From assembly GCA_046347625.1 (NCBI GenBank), contig JAXMFU010000007.1, positions 186,001-250,000 on the forward strand: a DNA stretch of 64,000 nucleotides, written 5' to 3'. The notes below the pieces were generated by a model. It saw only the letters and a program-made list of their open reading frames with translations. It was not told the origin of the DNA and did no database searches. Shown here piece by piece: positions 47,207 through 58,000 of this stretch. The first letter of the stretch is position 1. Every line of letters begins with the position of its first letter. This DNA is from CAIMUS01 sp046347625. GTDB lineage: Bacteria > Pseudomonadota > Gammaproteobacteria > Competibacterales > Competibacteraceae. The position numbers and the translations under genes are program-made.

Positions 47207-48037
47207 ATGAACCCACACCAACGTTATCCCATATCCCTAACATCAATATTTCATAGCTACTGGCGCAACCGAGAACTTATCTGGCAGATGACCAAGCGTG
47301 ATGTTATTGGCCGCTACCGTGGCTCAGTTATGGGGATCGCATGGTCGTTTTTTAATCCAGTTCTCATGCTTGCCGTTTACACTTTTGTCTTTAGTATGGT
47401 CTTCAAGTCTCGTTGGGGCGTCGGTGGCGAGGAAAGCAGGACTGATTTTGCTATTATTTTATTCGTTGGTATGATCGTTCACAGCCTATTTGCGGAATGT
47501 ATAAACCGTGCCCCAGGACTGGTCATCAGCAACCCTAATTATGTTAAGAAAGTAGTATTCCCTCTAGAAATATTACCTTTCGTTGCCATGGGATCTACTC
47601 TTTTTCATACAGCAATTAGTTTTGTAGTTCTGGTTATTTTTTATTTTTTTCTCCACACACAGATTCACTGGACCATTGTATTCATACCCCTTATACTTTT
47701 ACCGCTCATCCTAGCTTCCCTTGGCTTTGCATGGATACTAGCATCTTTAGGGGTTTTTATCCGAGATATTGGCCAAGCTACCACCATTCTGACCACTATA
47801 CTCTTGTTTTTATCTCCTGTGTTCTATCCAATATCGATTTTGCCCTCTCGATACCAACTATGGATGCACTTGAACCCATTAACTTATATGATTGAGGAAA
47901 CGCGGAGTGTTTTTATCTGGGGTCAACTACCTAATTGGGCAGCTTGGTGTACGTACACTGCAATTAGTTTTATGACAGCATGGTTAGGCTTCTGGTGGTT
48001 TCAGAGAACAAGAAAGGGGTTCGCGGATGTCATCTGA
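47207..48037 (+). CDS. ABC-2 type polysaccharide export permease (Wzm-like)
   Basis: A 276-residue inner-membrane permease with six hydrophobic helices (WSFFNPVLMLAVYTFVFSMV; TLFHTAISFVVLVIFYFFLH; ILASLGFAWILASLGVFIRD). The opening RELIWQMTKRDVIGRYRGSV is the hallmark of Wzm/KpsM/TagG permeases. It pairs with the overlapping Wzt gene (11-bp overlap) to flip a lipid-linked glycan made in the cytoplasm. First gene of the AT-rich island. Confidence 0.92.
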   Translation: MNPHQRYPISLTSIFHSYWRNRELIWQMTKRDVIGRYRGSVMGIAWSFFNPVLMLAVYTFVFSMVFKSRWGVGGEESRTDFAIILFVGMIVHSLFAECINRAPGLVISNPNYVKKVVFPLEILPFVAMGSTLFHTAISFVVLVIFYFFLHTQIHWTIVFIPLILLPLILASLGFAWILASLGVFIRDIGQATTILTTILLFLSPVFYPISILPSRYQLWMHLNPLTYMIEETRSVFIWGQLPNWAAWCTYTAISFMTAWLGFWWFQRTRKGFADVI

Positions 48038-49406
48038 TGAGATTGCCATTAGTGTTGATGACCTTAGCAAATGTTATCAGATTTATGATAAGCCGCGGGA
48101 TCGACTCAAGCAGTTTATTCTGCCACGTATTAGGAAAATGAGTCTCCAGTCATGTAGGAACTATTTTCATGAATTCTGGGCATTGAAAGATATTTCTTTT
48201 AATATCAAAAAAGGTGAAGCTCTTGGAATCTTAGGTTGTAATGGTGCTGGCAAGTCAACACTTCTTCAAATTATTTGTGGTACACTTACTCCTACAACTG
48301 GCACTATTGAAGTTAATGGTCGTGTCGCAGCATTGCTAGAATTAGGTGCAGGGTTCAATCCAGAATTTACTGGAAGAGAAAATGTTTTTATGAACGGTAG
48401 TGTTTTAGGCATCAGTGTAGATGAGATAAAAGAAAAATTTGACGATATTGCCAGCTTTGCTGACATTGGTGAATTTATAGATCAACCGGTAAAAACCTAT
48501 TCAAGCGGCATGTTAATTCGTCTTGCATTCGCCGTTCAGGTGCAAATTGAACCTAATATCCTTATCATTGATGAAGCCCTAGCGGTAGGTGATGCATTAT
48601 TTCAAAAACGTTGTTATCAAAGGATGGAGAAGCTGATCGCTAGCGGTACTACACTAGTGTTCGTTTCTCATGATCAGGAATCTATACGGACTCTAACCAA
48701 TCGTGCGGTTTTACTTAGTGCTGGCCAAATTAGTTGTATGGGTTCATCGGCAGAGGTAATTCTTGAGTATAGACGTCAATTGCATGAGCAAGAGAAGTAT
48801 TACCTTCATAGAACAACTGAAGAATTAGCACGTAAAGCTGCCATCAATGCAAAAAAAAATGCAAGTCTAACTCTGGCAAGGAAGAATAACGATATTAGTA
48901 CCGATCGTACAAGGTTAATTGCCTTCGGCGACCTTGATGCTGAAATCCTTGAAGTACGTATTCTTGACCCTGAAAATTTTGTAAAAACAGTATTTTATCC
49001 GGGCGAGGCACAGAAAATTCGTGTAATTTGTAAGACTCATACATCTCTTGAACACCTGAATGTCGGCTTACGCCTTCGTAATAAGGAAGGCATTAAAATC
49101 TATTCTTGGGGTACCTTGAACCAAGATATGGCTATCATGGCTGGTTTAAACCAAGGTGAAATATTCTGGAATCGCAAATTTGACGCTAATGAAATAATTA
49201 CAATAGATTTTTATTCAGATTGTCCCTTAGGTATGAACCTATACGAAGTACAGGCAAGTATTAGTGAAGAAGGAAAACCCTACTATGCTGAGCAAAGAAT
49301 TCTGCATTGGATCGATGAGGCGGCTTTTTTTCAGGTCAATATAAAATTTCGAGAATATTTCTTCGGTGGTACTACTGACATGAAGATGCACGCTACATTT
49401 TCTTAA
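48027..49406 (+). CDS. Polysaccharide ABC transporter ATPase with C-terminal extension (Wzt-like)
   Basis: 459 residues. NBD: Walker A GCNGAGKS (~69), signature YSSGM (~166), Walker B ILIIDEALAVGDALFQKRC and H-loop VFVSHD. The C-terminal ~160 residues (GDLDAEILEVRILDPENFVK to INIKFREYFF) form a beta-sandwich of the Wzt-C type, which in E. coli O8/O9a recognises the modified non-reducing end of the O-antigen. This implies a capped glycan and a cognate capping enzyme, probably the next gene. Confidence 0.92.
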   Translation: MSSDEIAISVDDLSKCYQIYDKPRDRLKQFILPRIRKMSLQSCRNYFHEFWALKDISFNIKKGEALGILGCNGAGKSTLLQIICGTLTPTTGTIEVNGRVAALLELGAGFNPEFTGRENVFMNGSVLGISVDEIKEKFDDIASFADIGEFIDQPVKTYSSGMLIRLAFAVQVQIEPNILIIDEALAVGDALFQKRCYQRMEKLIASGTTLVFVSHDQESIRTLTNRAVLLSAGQISCMGSSAEVILEYRRQLHEQEKYYLHRTTEELARKAAINAKKNASLTLARKNNDISTDRTRLIAFGDLDAEILEVRILDPENFVKTVFYPGEAQKIRVICKTHTSLEHLNVGLRLRNKEGIKIYSWGTLNQDMAIMAGLNQGEIFWNRKFDANEIITIDFYSDCPLGMNLYEVQASISEEGKPYYAEQRILHWIDEAAFFQVNIKFREYFFGGTTDMKMHATFS

Positions 49407-49416
49407 ATTTTTCAAT

Positions 49417-51831
49417 ATGGATTATCAAAGAATTTACGATTCATATTGGTCTAGTTCGGACCGATTTTGCCAAGGTTTATCTGAATCAGAGGCAGACAAC
49501 ATCGCTCGGCAGATTTTGTCCACTTGTGGTTTAGGAAGAATTGCTGATATTGGAACAGGTCTGGGCAGACTCGTTTTTACTATGCTGCGTCAAGGCATTG
49601 ATGCTTATGGTGTTGATGTTTCTAGAGTAGCGGTAACATATTGCAATACAATTGCGCCAGGAAGATTCTATGAAAGTTCGATTTTAAACCTACCCTTTAA
49701 AGACACAGCTTTTGAAACAGTAGTTTTGATAGATTGTCTTGAACATCTTGCTGAGGAAGATATAGAGAGTTCACTACAAGAGCTTTATCGTGTATGCCGG
49801 AAAAATCTATTTTTGCGAATTTCAACTATTAGCGATCCAAATAATCCTTGGCAACTTACTTTACATACACGTGAATGGTGGGAGAATTATTTTTTTGCAG
49901 CCGGATTCCGAAAACATCCTGGCTATTATCAAATTAATTTATATGAAGCTTTAGAAAATGATGGAGAAAAGATTACTATTTTATTGGAAAAAATTCCATT
50001 TTATAACTTTCTTAGACAACATTCTCAATATATATCAGGACACGAATCGACACAACACAAGGATATGCTACGTGAGACAGGACGCTTGTCTGACTCTCAC
50101 ATAGTACGTTATCAGTTTGCATCTCAATATATTCGTCCAGGTGATACTGTATTGGATGTGGCCTGTGGTATGGGTTATGGTAGTTACGTTATGCGTTCTG
50201 CTTCTTTAGGAAAATATTTCATTGGAATTGATAATAGCCCTTATGCCATTGGTTACGCTAATAGTAACTTTGCTAGCCAGGAATACATTAAGTATCAGCT
50301 TGTAAAATTTCCAGACGCTTTAGTCCAATTTCCAGAAAATTCGTTTGATTTTGTTGTAGTCTTTGAGATTCTTCAATACCTTGAAGAGCCTATTAAACTT
50401 CTCCAGGAGATTCAAAGGGTTCTTAAACCAGGAGGGCGAATTATAGCGAGTTATCCTAATTGTTGTTGGGGTGAAAATTTTAGCCAGGATTTTAAATTAA
50501 ATCACTTACATGCATATACATGGGAGCGACTACAACATGAAATAGAAAACCTATTTTTACCAGAAAAAACTTATGAGCAGAGCGCAGGTATTTGTAAGGG
50601 TTTTTATATTAACGATGAAGGGAAAAATTTTAGGCGTCGCTTGCGCGAAGTAAAATTAGACAAATCCGATAAGCTTTATAGTGAATGGTATTTAACAGTT
50701 GAGATGAAGGATCCAATTGATTTTAGATTTGTTGATTATCGAGAAACTGTGTTTTCAAATCTTACTAGCTGTGAATATCCTCCTATTAACTATAAAAACT
50801 GGTATCATAATCCATGGATCATGCATTCCATGGTCAACATTGGCTATCGGATAAGATCGCCAAAGAGCTTAATGAAGTTAACTAATAAGTTGCTCGACAG
50901 CAGTCCGCTTAATACCCCTGACTATGGCGCTGGATTATGTATTCATGCATATAAATTACTTGAATCTAATGAGCAAGCATATACTCATATTAAACAATTT
51001 GTCGAACAAGCTGAAATATATTTAAGCCAGGATTCAGATAATCCACACATGCATAGATGGAAAATTTCAATTACATTTGTATTAGGCATGCTTTACCTTA
51101 AAAATGGCGATTTCCAAAATGCAGAAAAATTTCTGAAAAATTGTATTGCATTAGATCCTCTCAATTTTGGAATACATCTTGCGACCAAGACAACTGAAGC
51201 ATATTTCTTACTTGGTTGGCTCGCATTAATCAAATTTGACAGGAATCAATCTGAAAAATATTGGAGAGACTGCTTAAAATTTGGTGAAAGACTTTTAAAA
51301 AAAGATTCTTTGGAAGAAGTATTAATTAATCCCCAATATCCTAATATTTTCGATCACGGCGATGGAATGAGAGAGTTTACCTATGCTATAGAAAATATAA
51401 CAAAATGTGCTAATGCTATTCATTTACTTAAGCGCGAGGAAGAAGGCTATCATGTTAACTGGCTGGATGTTTTTCTTAGTTTTCGTCATAAAGGTGAATT
51501 TTTTGCTCGTGAACTGACGGCGGCACAAGAGAAGGTCTCACGCTTAACTCATGAAGTTGATATAACCCGTCAAAATTTGATCGAACGTACCCGCGAATTA
51601 GACCTCGCCCGTCAAGACTTGATCGAACGTACCCGCGAATTGGACCTCGCCCGTCAAGACTTGATCGAACGTACCCGCGAATTGGACCTCGCCCGTCAAG
51701 ACTTGATCGAACGTACCCGCGAATTGGACCATACTCGTGATAAGCTATTTTTATTGAAACGAAATTTAGCAAAGGTAAAAGCAACCTTTGCCGGAAAACT
51801 GATTTTGCGTAACTTTTCAGATGAGGAATAG
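49417..51831 (+). CDS. Two-methyltransferase, TPR and repeat coiled-coil protein (candidate glycan chain terminator)
   Basis: 804 residues. Methyltransferase fold 1 (RIADIGTGLGRLVFTM ~45), fold 2 (VLDVACGMGYGSYVMRSASL ~245, FEILQYLEEPIKLLQEIQRV), then TPR-like helices (~500-630; FVLGMLYLKNGDFQNAEKFL) and a C-terminal coiled coil (~715-770). The coiled coil is four units of 14 residues (LARQDLIERTRELD), encoded by near-identical 42-bp repeats. Placement after a Wzt with a C-terminal domain and the methyltransferase-plus-coiled-coil design resemble WbdD, which caps the O-antigen and measures its length. Homology to WbdD is not shown. Confidence 0.75.
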   Translation: MDYQRIYDSYWSSSDRFCQGLSESEADNIARQILSTCGLGRIADIGTGLGRLVFTMLRQGIDAYGVDVSRVAVTYCNTIAPGRFYESSILNLPFKDTAFETVVLIDCLEHLAEEDIESSLQELYRVCRKNLFLRISTISDPNNPWQLTLHTREWWENYFFAAGFRKHPGYYQINLYEALENDGEKITILLEKIPFYNFLRQHSQYISGHESTQHKDMLRETGRLSDSHIVRYQFASQYIRPGDTVLDVACGMGYGSYVMRSASLGKYFIGIDNSPYAIGYANSNFASQEYIKYQLVKFPDALVQFPENSFDFVVVFEILQYLEEPIKLLQEIQRVLKPGGRIIASYPNCCWGENFSQDFKLNHLHAYTWERLQHEIENLFLPEKTYEQSAGICKGFYINDEGKNFRRRLREVKLDKSDKLYSEWYLTVEMKDPIDFRFVDYRETVFSNLTSCEYPPINYKNWYHNPWIMHSMVNIGYRIRSPKSLMKLTNKLLDSSPLNTPDYGAGLCIHAYKLLESNEQAYTHIKQFVEQAEIYLSQDSDNPHMHRWKISITFVLGMLYLKNGDFQNAEKFLKNCIALDPLNFGIHLATKTTEAYFLLGWLALIKFDRNQSEKYWRDCLKFGERLLKKDSLEEVLINPQYPNIFDHGDGMREFTYAIENITKCANAIHLLKREEEGYHVNWLDVFLSFRHKGEFFARELTAAQEKVSRLTHEVDITRQNLIERTRELDLARQDLIERTRELDLARQDLIERTRELDLARQDLIERTRELDHTRDKLFLLKRNLAKVKATFAGKLILRNFSDEE
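51559..51726. repeat. Four in-frame 42-bp tandem repeats
   Basis: Units at 51559, 51601, 51643 and 51685; the last three are identical (GACCTCGCCCGTCAAGACTT...). They are GC-richer than the surrounding gene. Copy-number change keeps the frame and adds or removes exactly two heptads of coiled coil. Confidence 0.92.
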
Positions 51832-51834
51832 GAT

Positions 51835-52812
51835 ATGAAAAAAATTCTTATTACAGGTGGTGCTGGCTTTGTTGGACGCCATTTCTGCAAATATTTTCTT
51901 GATCAAGGTGATGAGATTCATTGTGTAGACAATATTGTCCCGCTAACTGGCGGAATCAACCCTGAAAAAGGATGGCCTCTATTTGTCCCATTTGATTATA
52001 AAAATTTTCATTTCTACAACGAAGACTGCCGGGATTGGTTCAATCGAGTAAATGATACTGATTTCGATTATGCTTTTCATCTTGCAGCAATGGTTGGAGG
52101 ACGCGAAATGATTGAGCATAATCCTCTTGCTGTTGCAGAAGATTTATCTATAGATTCGCAGTACTGGAAATGGGCGCGGATAGCGAAACCTGGCAAGACG
52201 ATTTGTTTTAGTTCAAGTGCTGCATATCCGATAAAACTACAACGTCGAGAAAAATATGTTCTTTTAAAAGAGGAGATGATTAATTTTGATACTGATATTG
52301 GTATGCCCGATATGAGTTATGGTTGGGCGAAGCTGACACATGAGTATCTTGCCAAACTTGCCTATAAAAATCATAATATCAAGTCGGTTACCTACAGACC
52401 TTTCTCAGGATATGGAGAAGACCAAGACATGGCTTATCCATTTCCAAGTATTTGTAAACGTGTCATTGAAAATTATGGTGCTCCTAACCTATTTGTATGG
52501 GGGACAGGTGATCAAATGCGTGATTTTATCCATATAAGCGATTGTGTACAGGGAGTTCTTTCGACAATGCATAAAATCGATGATGGAAGTGCACTTAATT
52601 TATCCACAGGCATATTGACAAGCTTTAAATCTTTTGCTAAAATGGCTGCATATATTGCTGGTTACACAACTGAGGTTATAGGTACTTCTGATAAACCAGA
52701 GGGTGTATTTGCTCGTGGTGGTGATACTTATAAACAAAAAGTAATGGGATTTGAATATACTATACCCTTCGAGGAAGGAATTCGCCGTGCCCTTAAATAT
52801 TTTTCTGAATGA
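51835..52812 (+). CDS. NAD-dependent epimerase/dehydratase (SDR, sugar nucleotide)
   Basis: 325 residues. NAD-binding motif LITGGAGFVGRHF, catalytic SYGWAK (YxxxK) with the upstream SSSAAYP serine, and YRPFSGYGEDQD. It is an extended SDR of the GDP-/dTDP-sugar epimerase class, making a nucleotide sugar for the island's glycan. It starts 3 bp after the methyltransferase gene. Exact sugar unknown. Confidence 0.88.
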   Translation: MKKILITGGAGFVGRHFCKYFLDQGDEIHCVDNIVPLTGGINPEKGWPLFVPFDYKNFHFYNEDCRDWFNRVNDTDFDYAFHLAAMVGGREMIEHNPLAVAEDLSIDSQYWKWARIAKPGKTICFSSSAAYPIKLQRREKYVLLKEEMINFDTDIGMPDMSYGWAKLTHEYLAKLAYKNHNIKSVTYRPFSGYGEDQDMAYPFPSICKRVIENYGAPNLFVWGTGDQMRDFIHISDCVQGVLSTMHKIDDGSALNLSTGILTSFKSFAKMAAYIAGYTTEVIGTSDKPEGVFARGGDTYKQKVMGFEYTIPFEEGIRRALKYFSE

Positions 52813-52958
52813 GAAGCATATAAAGTTGAAAGCTTGAAAATATTTTGCTATTTCCATATGTTGGAGAGACACTTTAGTGCTTGATGTGTGTAGCTTGCTG
52901 TTTATCGAAGCTTACTTCTGATGAGATACAAGCCGCTCACTCACTTCTGTTTTTAATT

Positions 52959-53052
52959 TTATACTAAGTATTCGTAATGACTCTTAGTATAAGCTATACT
53001 TATATCAGTCGACTCTTTTATCAGATCATAAAATCTATAATATAAAGAGTCG
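52959..53052. terminator. Two stem-loops between epimerase and glycosyltransferase genes
   Basis: TTATACTAAG (52959-52968) pairs with CTTAGTATAA (52983-52992); CGACTCTTT (53010-53018) pairs with AAAGAGTCG (53044-53052). AT-rich loops. The first could end the wzm-wzt operon; the second could be in the leader of the next gene. No long T-tract, so the roles are uncertain. Confidence 0.45.
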
Positions 53053-53081
53053 ATGATATATCTAAAATTAAGGGGACAAGC

Positions 53082-55070
53082 ATGACTGAGATTTTTCAAA
53101 TTTCATCCGAGTTGACTGGTAAGTTTGCTATTATTAAACACTGGCCAGGAATTAATGCGGCTGAAGATGAAAATATAGCTCGTCTCAAGAATACTGCTCA
53201 CTCGCTAGGTCTCGAATGCATAGAAGTTGATCCTGAAGCCCGGATGGTTAATCAACCTTATACTAAACTTACTCAGAAAGATGTTGATTTTGTTATCAAT
53301 CTTCATTTCGAAACCCCAAAGTCATATGATATCTTTTCATTTGTCGCTCTCTGGAATCCTTTGCAATTTTATCATGATTGGGGTTATAGCCGATTTTCAA
53401 GGCATCTTCTAACTCATGATGATTTTTTGAGTTGTTCATCAACATGGGCTGATGACCATGTGAAGAGGATGATTGCTTTCAATCCTACCCGAGATGGACC
53501 TCTGCTTAAACTTTATCATTCACTATCTCACCCCATATTAAAGCCTACATTAGGTGAAAAAAAGATATTTTATGCTGGAATTAATTGGGAAAAACTTGGG
53601 AAAAAAAAGACTCGACATCAGGAATTGTTAGAACGGCTTGATAAAACAGGAAATCTAAAAATTTTTGGCCCTAAAATTTTTCAAGGAGTAAATGTTTGGG
53701 AGGGGTTCAAAAGTTATCAATATGAAATTCCATTTGATGGTATATCAATGATACACGAAATCAATCGTGCTGGTATTGCCTTAGTTTTTTCATCAGATGC
53801 TCATAAGCAATCTGAATTAATGTCTAACCGTCTCTTCGAAAGCTTAGCTGCTGGTGCAGTTATTATTTGTGATGAAAACCCATTTGCAAAAAGAAACTTT
53901 GGTAATCTTCTATTATATATTGATAGCACTCTTTCAATTGACCATGTTTTTCAAAGAGTATATGACTATCTTAATTGGATAAATAAAAATCCAGATCAAG
54001 CATTAAAAATGGCAATTCAAGCTCAGGAAAGGTTTAGAGAGTTTTTTTCGCTAGATGTCTGTTTAAAACAGATCTATCAACAGCTCCCTAAAAGAAAAAA
54101 TCAACTTAATGATTTATGTGGTTTTATACCCAGTGACCAGATTATTGAATGTTGTTTCTTGTTACCTTCTATTAATATAGACGATGGCAAACAACATATT
54201 GAAAGCGCTGTCTCACAAAATCTTCCTAACGTTCGATATCAGATTTTTATCGATCAGTATGTATTATCTGATTTAAATAATTCAGATTTTCAAGCTTTAC
54301 AGTTATTAATAGAAAATTCTGATGTTCAAATTAAAATTGAACCTATTCCTTTTTATCTAAGAGATGAAGAAGGAAAAATTAAGTCCTGTCGTCGCATGGG
54401 AGATATTGTACTAGAAATATTCAAAATGTTCGACTCTAAATGCTGGGTGTGCATCGTTGGTCCGAGCGAACGTCTTTTCTCTAATCATTTGCGATTACTT
54501 GCCGGTTCTTTACAACAAGATTCTGAAGCTCTATATTCTTATTCTGACATGCTAATTAAGCACACCCATGAAAGCAAGGTATTCCATGACCTTTTAGAAG
54601 GTTTAGATATTTCCAGCGATTCTATGGTAAGACTCTTTGGCTATGGTAGATTCCTATTTCGTCTAGCTAAGCTGCCCGACTCAATAGATTGTGTCTTACC
54701 TTACTTAAATTTTAAACCTTTTGTCTTACTTACCCTCCTTGGTAGGATGTCACCAACAAAACGTGCCACTTTAATTAACGATATCCAGCATCCTTTCAGT
54801 AAAGAAATGGAACCAAATTCCATCTTTGAAAACGAAATAATCCGAGACTATGCTCCTTTAAAATTGTCTTCTATGACATCAGAAGGTTTAAAGATACCTC
54901 ATCACCTTGAACCAACTTCACTTTCACTAGAACAACTGAGTGAGGAAAATAAGTATCATATCGCTTCAGCATTGGCTAAAAGCTTACCACTGCCCCGGAC
55001 TATTAAGAGAACTATTTTTGGAATCTATCGCCGCTGGCTACGGAGACCCAATATTTCAAATAAAATTTAA
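53082..55070 (+). CDS. Glycosyltransferase (GT1/CgeB-like) with C-terminal extension
   Basis: 662 residues. The first ~350 residues look like a GT-B CgeB-type glycosyltransferase: MSNRLFESLAAGAVIICDEN is the nucleotide-sugar-binding segment, preceded by IHEINRAGIALVFSSDAHKQ. The C-terminal half (~360-640) resembles a GT-A-like or unknown alpha/beta domain (PNVRYQIFIDQYVLSDLNNS; KCWVCIVGPSERLFSNHLRL). Possibly two transferase modules in one chain. It belongs to the AT-rich island. Confidence 0.72.
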   Translation: MTEIFQISSELTGKFAIIKHWPGINAAEDENIARLKNTAHSLGLECIEVDPEARMVNQPYTKLTQKDVDFVINLHFETPKSYDIFSFVALWNPLQFYHDWGYSRFSRHLLTHDDFLSCSSTWADDHVKRMIAFNPTRDGPLLKLYHSLSHPILKPTLGEKKIFYAGINWEKLGKKKTRHQELLERLDKTGNLKIFGPKIFQGVNVWEGFKSYQYEIPFDGISMIHEINRAGIALVFSSDAHKQSELMSNRLFESLAAGAVIICDENPFAKRNFGNLLLYIDSTLSIDHVFQRVYDYLNWINKNPDQALKMAIQAQERFREFFSLDVCLKQIYQQLPKRKNQLNDLCGFIPSDQIIECCFLLPSINIDDGKQHIESAVSQNLPNVRYQIFIDQYVLSDLNNSDFQALQLLIENSDVQIKIEPIPFYLRDEEGKIKSCRRMGDIVLEIFKMFDSKCWVCIVGPSERLFSNHLRLLAGSLQQDSEALYSYSDMLIKHTHESKVFHDLLEGLDISSDSMVRLFGYGRFLFRLAKLPDSIDCVLPYLNFKPFVLLTLLGRMSPTKRATLINDIQHPFSKEMEPNSIFENEIIRDYAPLKLSSMTSEGLKIPHHLEPTSLSLEQLSEENKYHIASALAKSLPLPRTIKRTIFGIYRRWLRRPNISNKI

Positions 55071-55089
55071 CTTTTAAAAGGTAGTTTAT

Positions 55090-58000
55090 ATGCCAAAAAT
55101 TTATCATCTAAAATTTCTTTGCTTTTTTGAACAGCCAGCCTGGCGGCTCTTGCTAATAGCCTTAGCCCTTAGTATTTTTTATTTTTTTTCTATTTATAAT
55201 TTTCAGTTCATTTTGGGAACGGGGCCTCAATGGGAATGGATTATTGATGATCCAGCTCAACGGCTCATTGGTTGGTTATATTATGCTCAAGATCAATGGC
55301 GGTTTCCACTGTTTAAGGTTAATACCCTTGGCTACCCAGATGGAACCAATATTATATTCACTGACAGTATCCCAATTTGTGCTCTTATATTTAAAATTAT
55401 TTATAAGATAACTAGTTGGAAATTTAATTATTTTGGATTCTGGTTTTTTCTATGCTATATTTTGCAGGCATTAAGTTCTTCCTTGCTATTGTACATTCTA
55501 GGCGTCCGATCATTTCTTAGCAATGCTTGCGGCGTCATTATAGCACTTTGTGCTTCGATTCTTCTGCAACTCGGTTATCAGCCACCGCTCAGCTCGCACT
55601 TTCTTATTATTTTTTCATTGTGCTTCTATTTCATACTAATAAAACAACCTTTTAATTTTTTAACATGGAGTTACATGGTTATTAACTTAATAGCTGCTTT
55701 GCTGATCCATGCTTATATCTTTATTATGGTTTTTGCTATATTTGCTGCCACAATGGCCGAGTTAGCTCGGCACAAAAAGCTCACTTTGCCTGTTACAACT
55801 CTATTATCATCGGGAGTATTGCTTTTCTGCTTTGTAATATTAATTGTTGCTGGTTATATTGATTTTGATTCTGAAAGGTCTTCAGTAGGAGGTGGATTCG
55901 GTTATTATTCAATGAATATATTATCTCCTTTCTTTAGTTACAGTAAAGGAGAAAGTTACACCCAATTACTTTTGGGCCCTGTTACAGTGGACGCTACTGG
56001 CGGACAATATGAGGGCGCTAACTACTTAGGGTTTGGCATATTAATTTTAAGTATTGCAATTTTGATATTTTTTACAAAACAAATTTTAGCCATAATTCGC
56101 TCAAATTTATTTTTAACCATAGTTCTTATTATTTTACTTGTATTAGCTCTTTCAAATAAAATATTTATTGGTAAAATTGAATTTTTTCAATATAGTTTCC
56201 CTCACTTTCTAGCCAATTTCGCACAGTCATTTCGTTCTAGTGGCCGATTTTTCTGGCCAATATTTTATATAATTTCATTAGGAACACTTGCTTTTGCATG
56301 GCGATTTTTACCTCGTACTTTAGGTATGATGATTTTTATTCTTGTAGCCATTGTTCAATTTGCTGAGACCGCTCCAATGAGGGCTGGCGAAGCAGTCAGA
56401 ATAGCAACTGTACAAAAGCCACAATTTACTGATGAAACTCTAATAAATTTAATAAATAGGAGCCCATCACTCTATTTTTTTCCATCTTATAGCTGCCCAC
56501 GTGTCAGTACTCCCTGGAGGAAATATACACTTGAAATTCTACAAGTAGCCGCTCAACGTGCAATCCCTTCTAATTCTATTTACGAATCTCGAAACAGTAA
56601 AGACTGCTCCTTGGAACGTAAAGAATTTCCACCAAAATTTTTAGAAAAAGATAGGCTTTATATTATCCGACCTGATTTTGAATCGGGAGTTACTCTAATC
56701 AATAATGGTTTTGAAGATGCCTGCAGTGTAAACAATTATTCAATTATTTGTGCAGATTTCTTAAGAAATGCAATTAGTCAGGAAATAGGCACTGATGCCA
56801 AGCCTCTTAAATCTATCTTGCCGGAAGGAGAATTACCTTATTATAGGCTTGGTGAATTGATTGAACTAGGTAGTGATTCAGAACGCATTATTTCACTAGG
56901 AATTTTAAAGCAGGGGTGGTCTGTTCCTGAGTTTTGGGGCAGGTGGACTGATGGCAATGAGGTAACGCTGCAGTTTAAACTAACTCAACCTCCACAGGAA
57001 GATCTGATACTTTTACTCAACGGTGGTCCTTATACCAACGAGCAGCATCCTAATCTCACTATTGATGTTTTTGCAAATACAACTCATGTTACTCAATGGA
57101 CTTTCCATTATGGAAGTACCACCCCTGAATTGCGTGTTCTGATTCCAAAAGAAGTGGCTGGAGCAGCATCTTTGCTGAACATAAAGCTGCATATTCAAGA
57201 CCCTGAATCACCTAAAAACCTTGGCCTAGGAGAAGACCGGCGACTGCTTGGGATCGGTGTGAACTCTTTATGTCTTACCACAGTTGTATCTGATCAATCT
57301 GCCTGCAGGCCCTCAGCAGAGCATAAAATTTATGCCCTTAGTAAGTCAATCAGTCTTGCGAAGCAACCTGATATTTCCGTAATACCTGGAATCGTAGGTC
57401 GAGGTTGGTCTGCTCCCGATGATTGGGGAAGATGGACCAAAGAAAATATAGCTATCCTCCAATTTCATCTAGCCCAAGCACCCCAAACAGATTTAGAACT
57501 CCTGATCGATGGCTTGCCTTCAATCAATGAGCGGCATCCAATTCTTCACGTAGATGTTTTTGCAAACGACTCACCTGTTGCTGAGTGGACTTTTCATCAT
57601 GGTCATGCTCACCCTGAACTTCGTGTGAAGATTCCAGTAGAAGTAGTAAGAGCGTCATCCTTGCTAACAGTAATGCTGGAAATTTATAGTCTCGAACAAC
57701 TCAAGGGCTCAGACAGGGATCAGGACGGGTATTTGCCTAGCTTTGGTATTAAGTCATTGTGCTTGACCAAGGCAAACTCTAAGTGTGTATTACCATTTTA
57801 TCAGATTGGAGAATTAATCAATCTCGCTGACAAGTCGGATATTTCCCCTGCTTTCGTACTGGGTCAAGGGTGGTCCTTCCCTGAACCTTGGGGCAGATGG
57901 ACCGAAGGGAATGAAATCAGCCTTTACTTTCTGCTGGGTCAACCTTCTCAGAAAGATCTAGAAATTTTACTGAACGGCGGACCCTATACTAACGCGAAGC

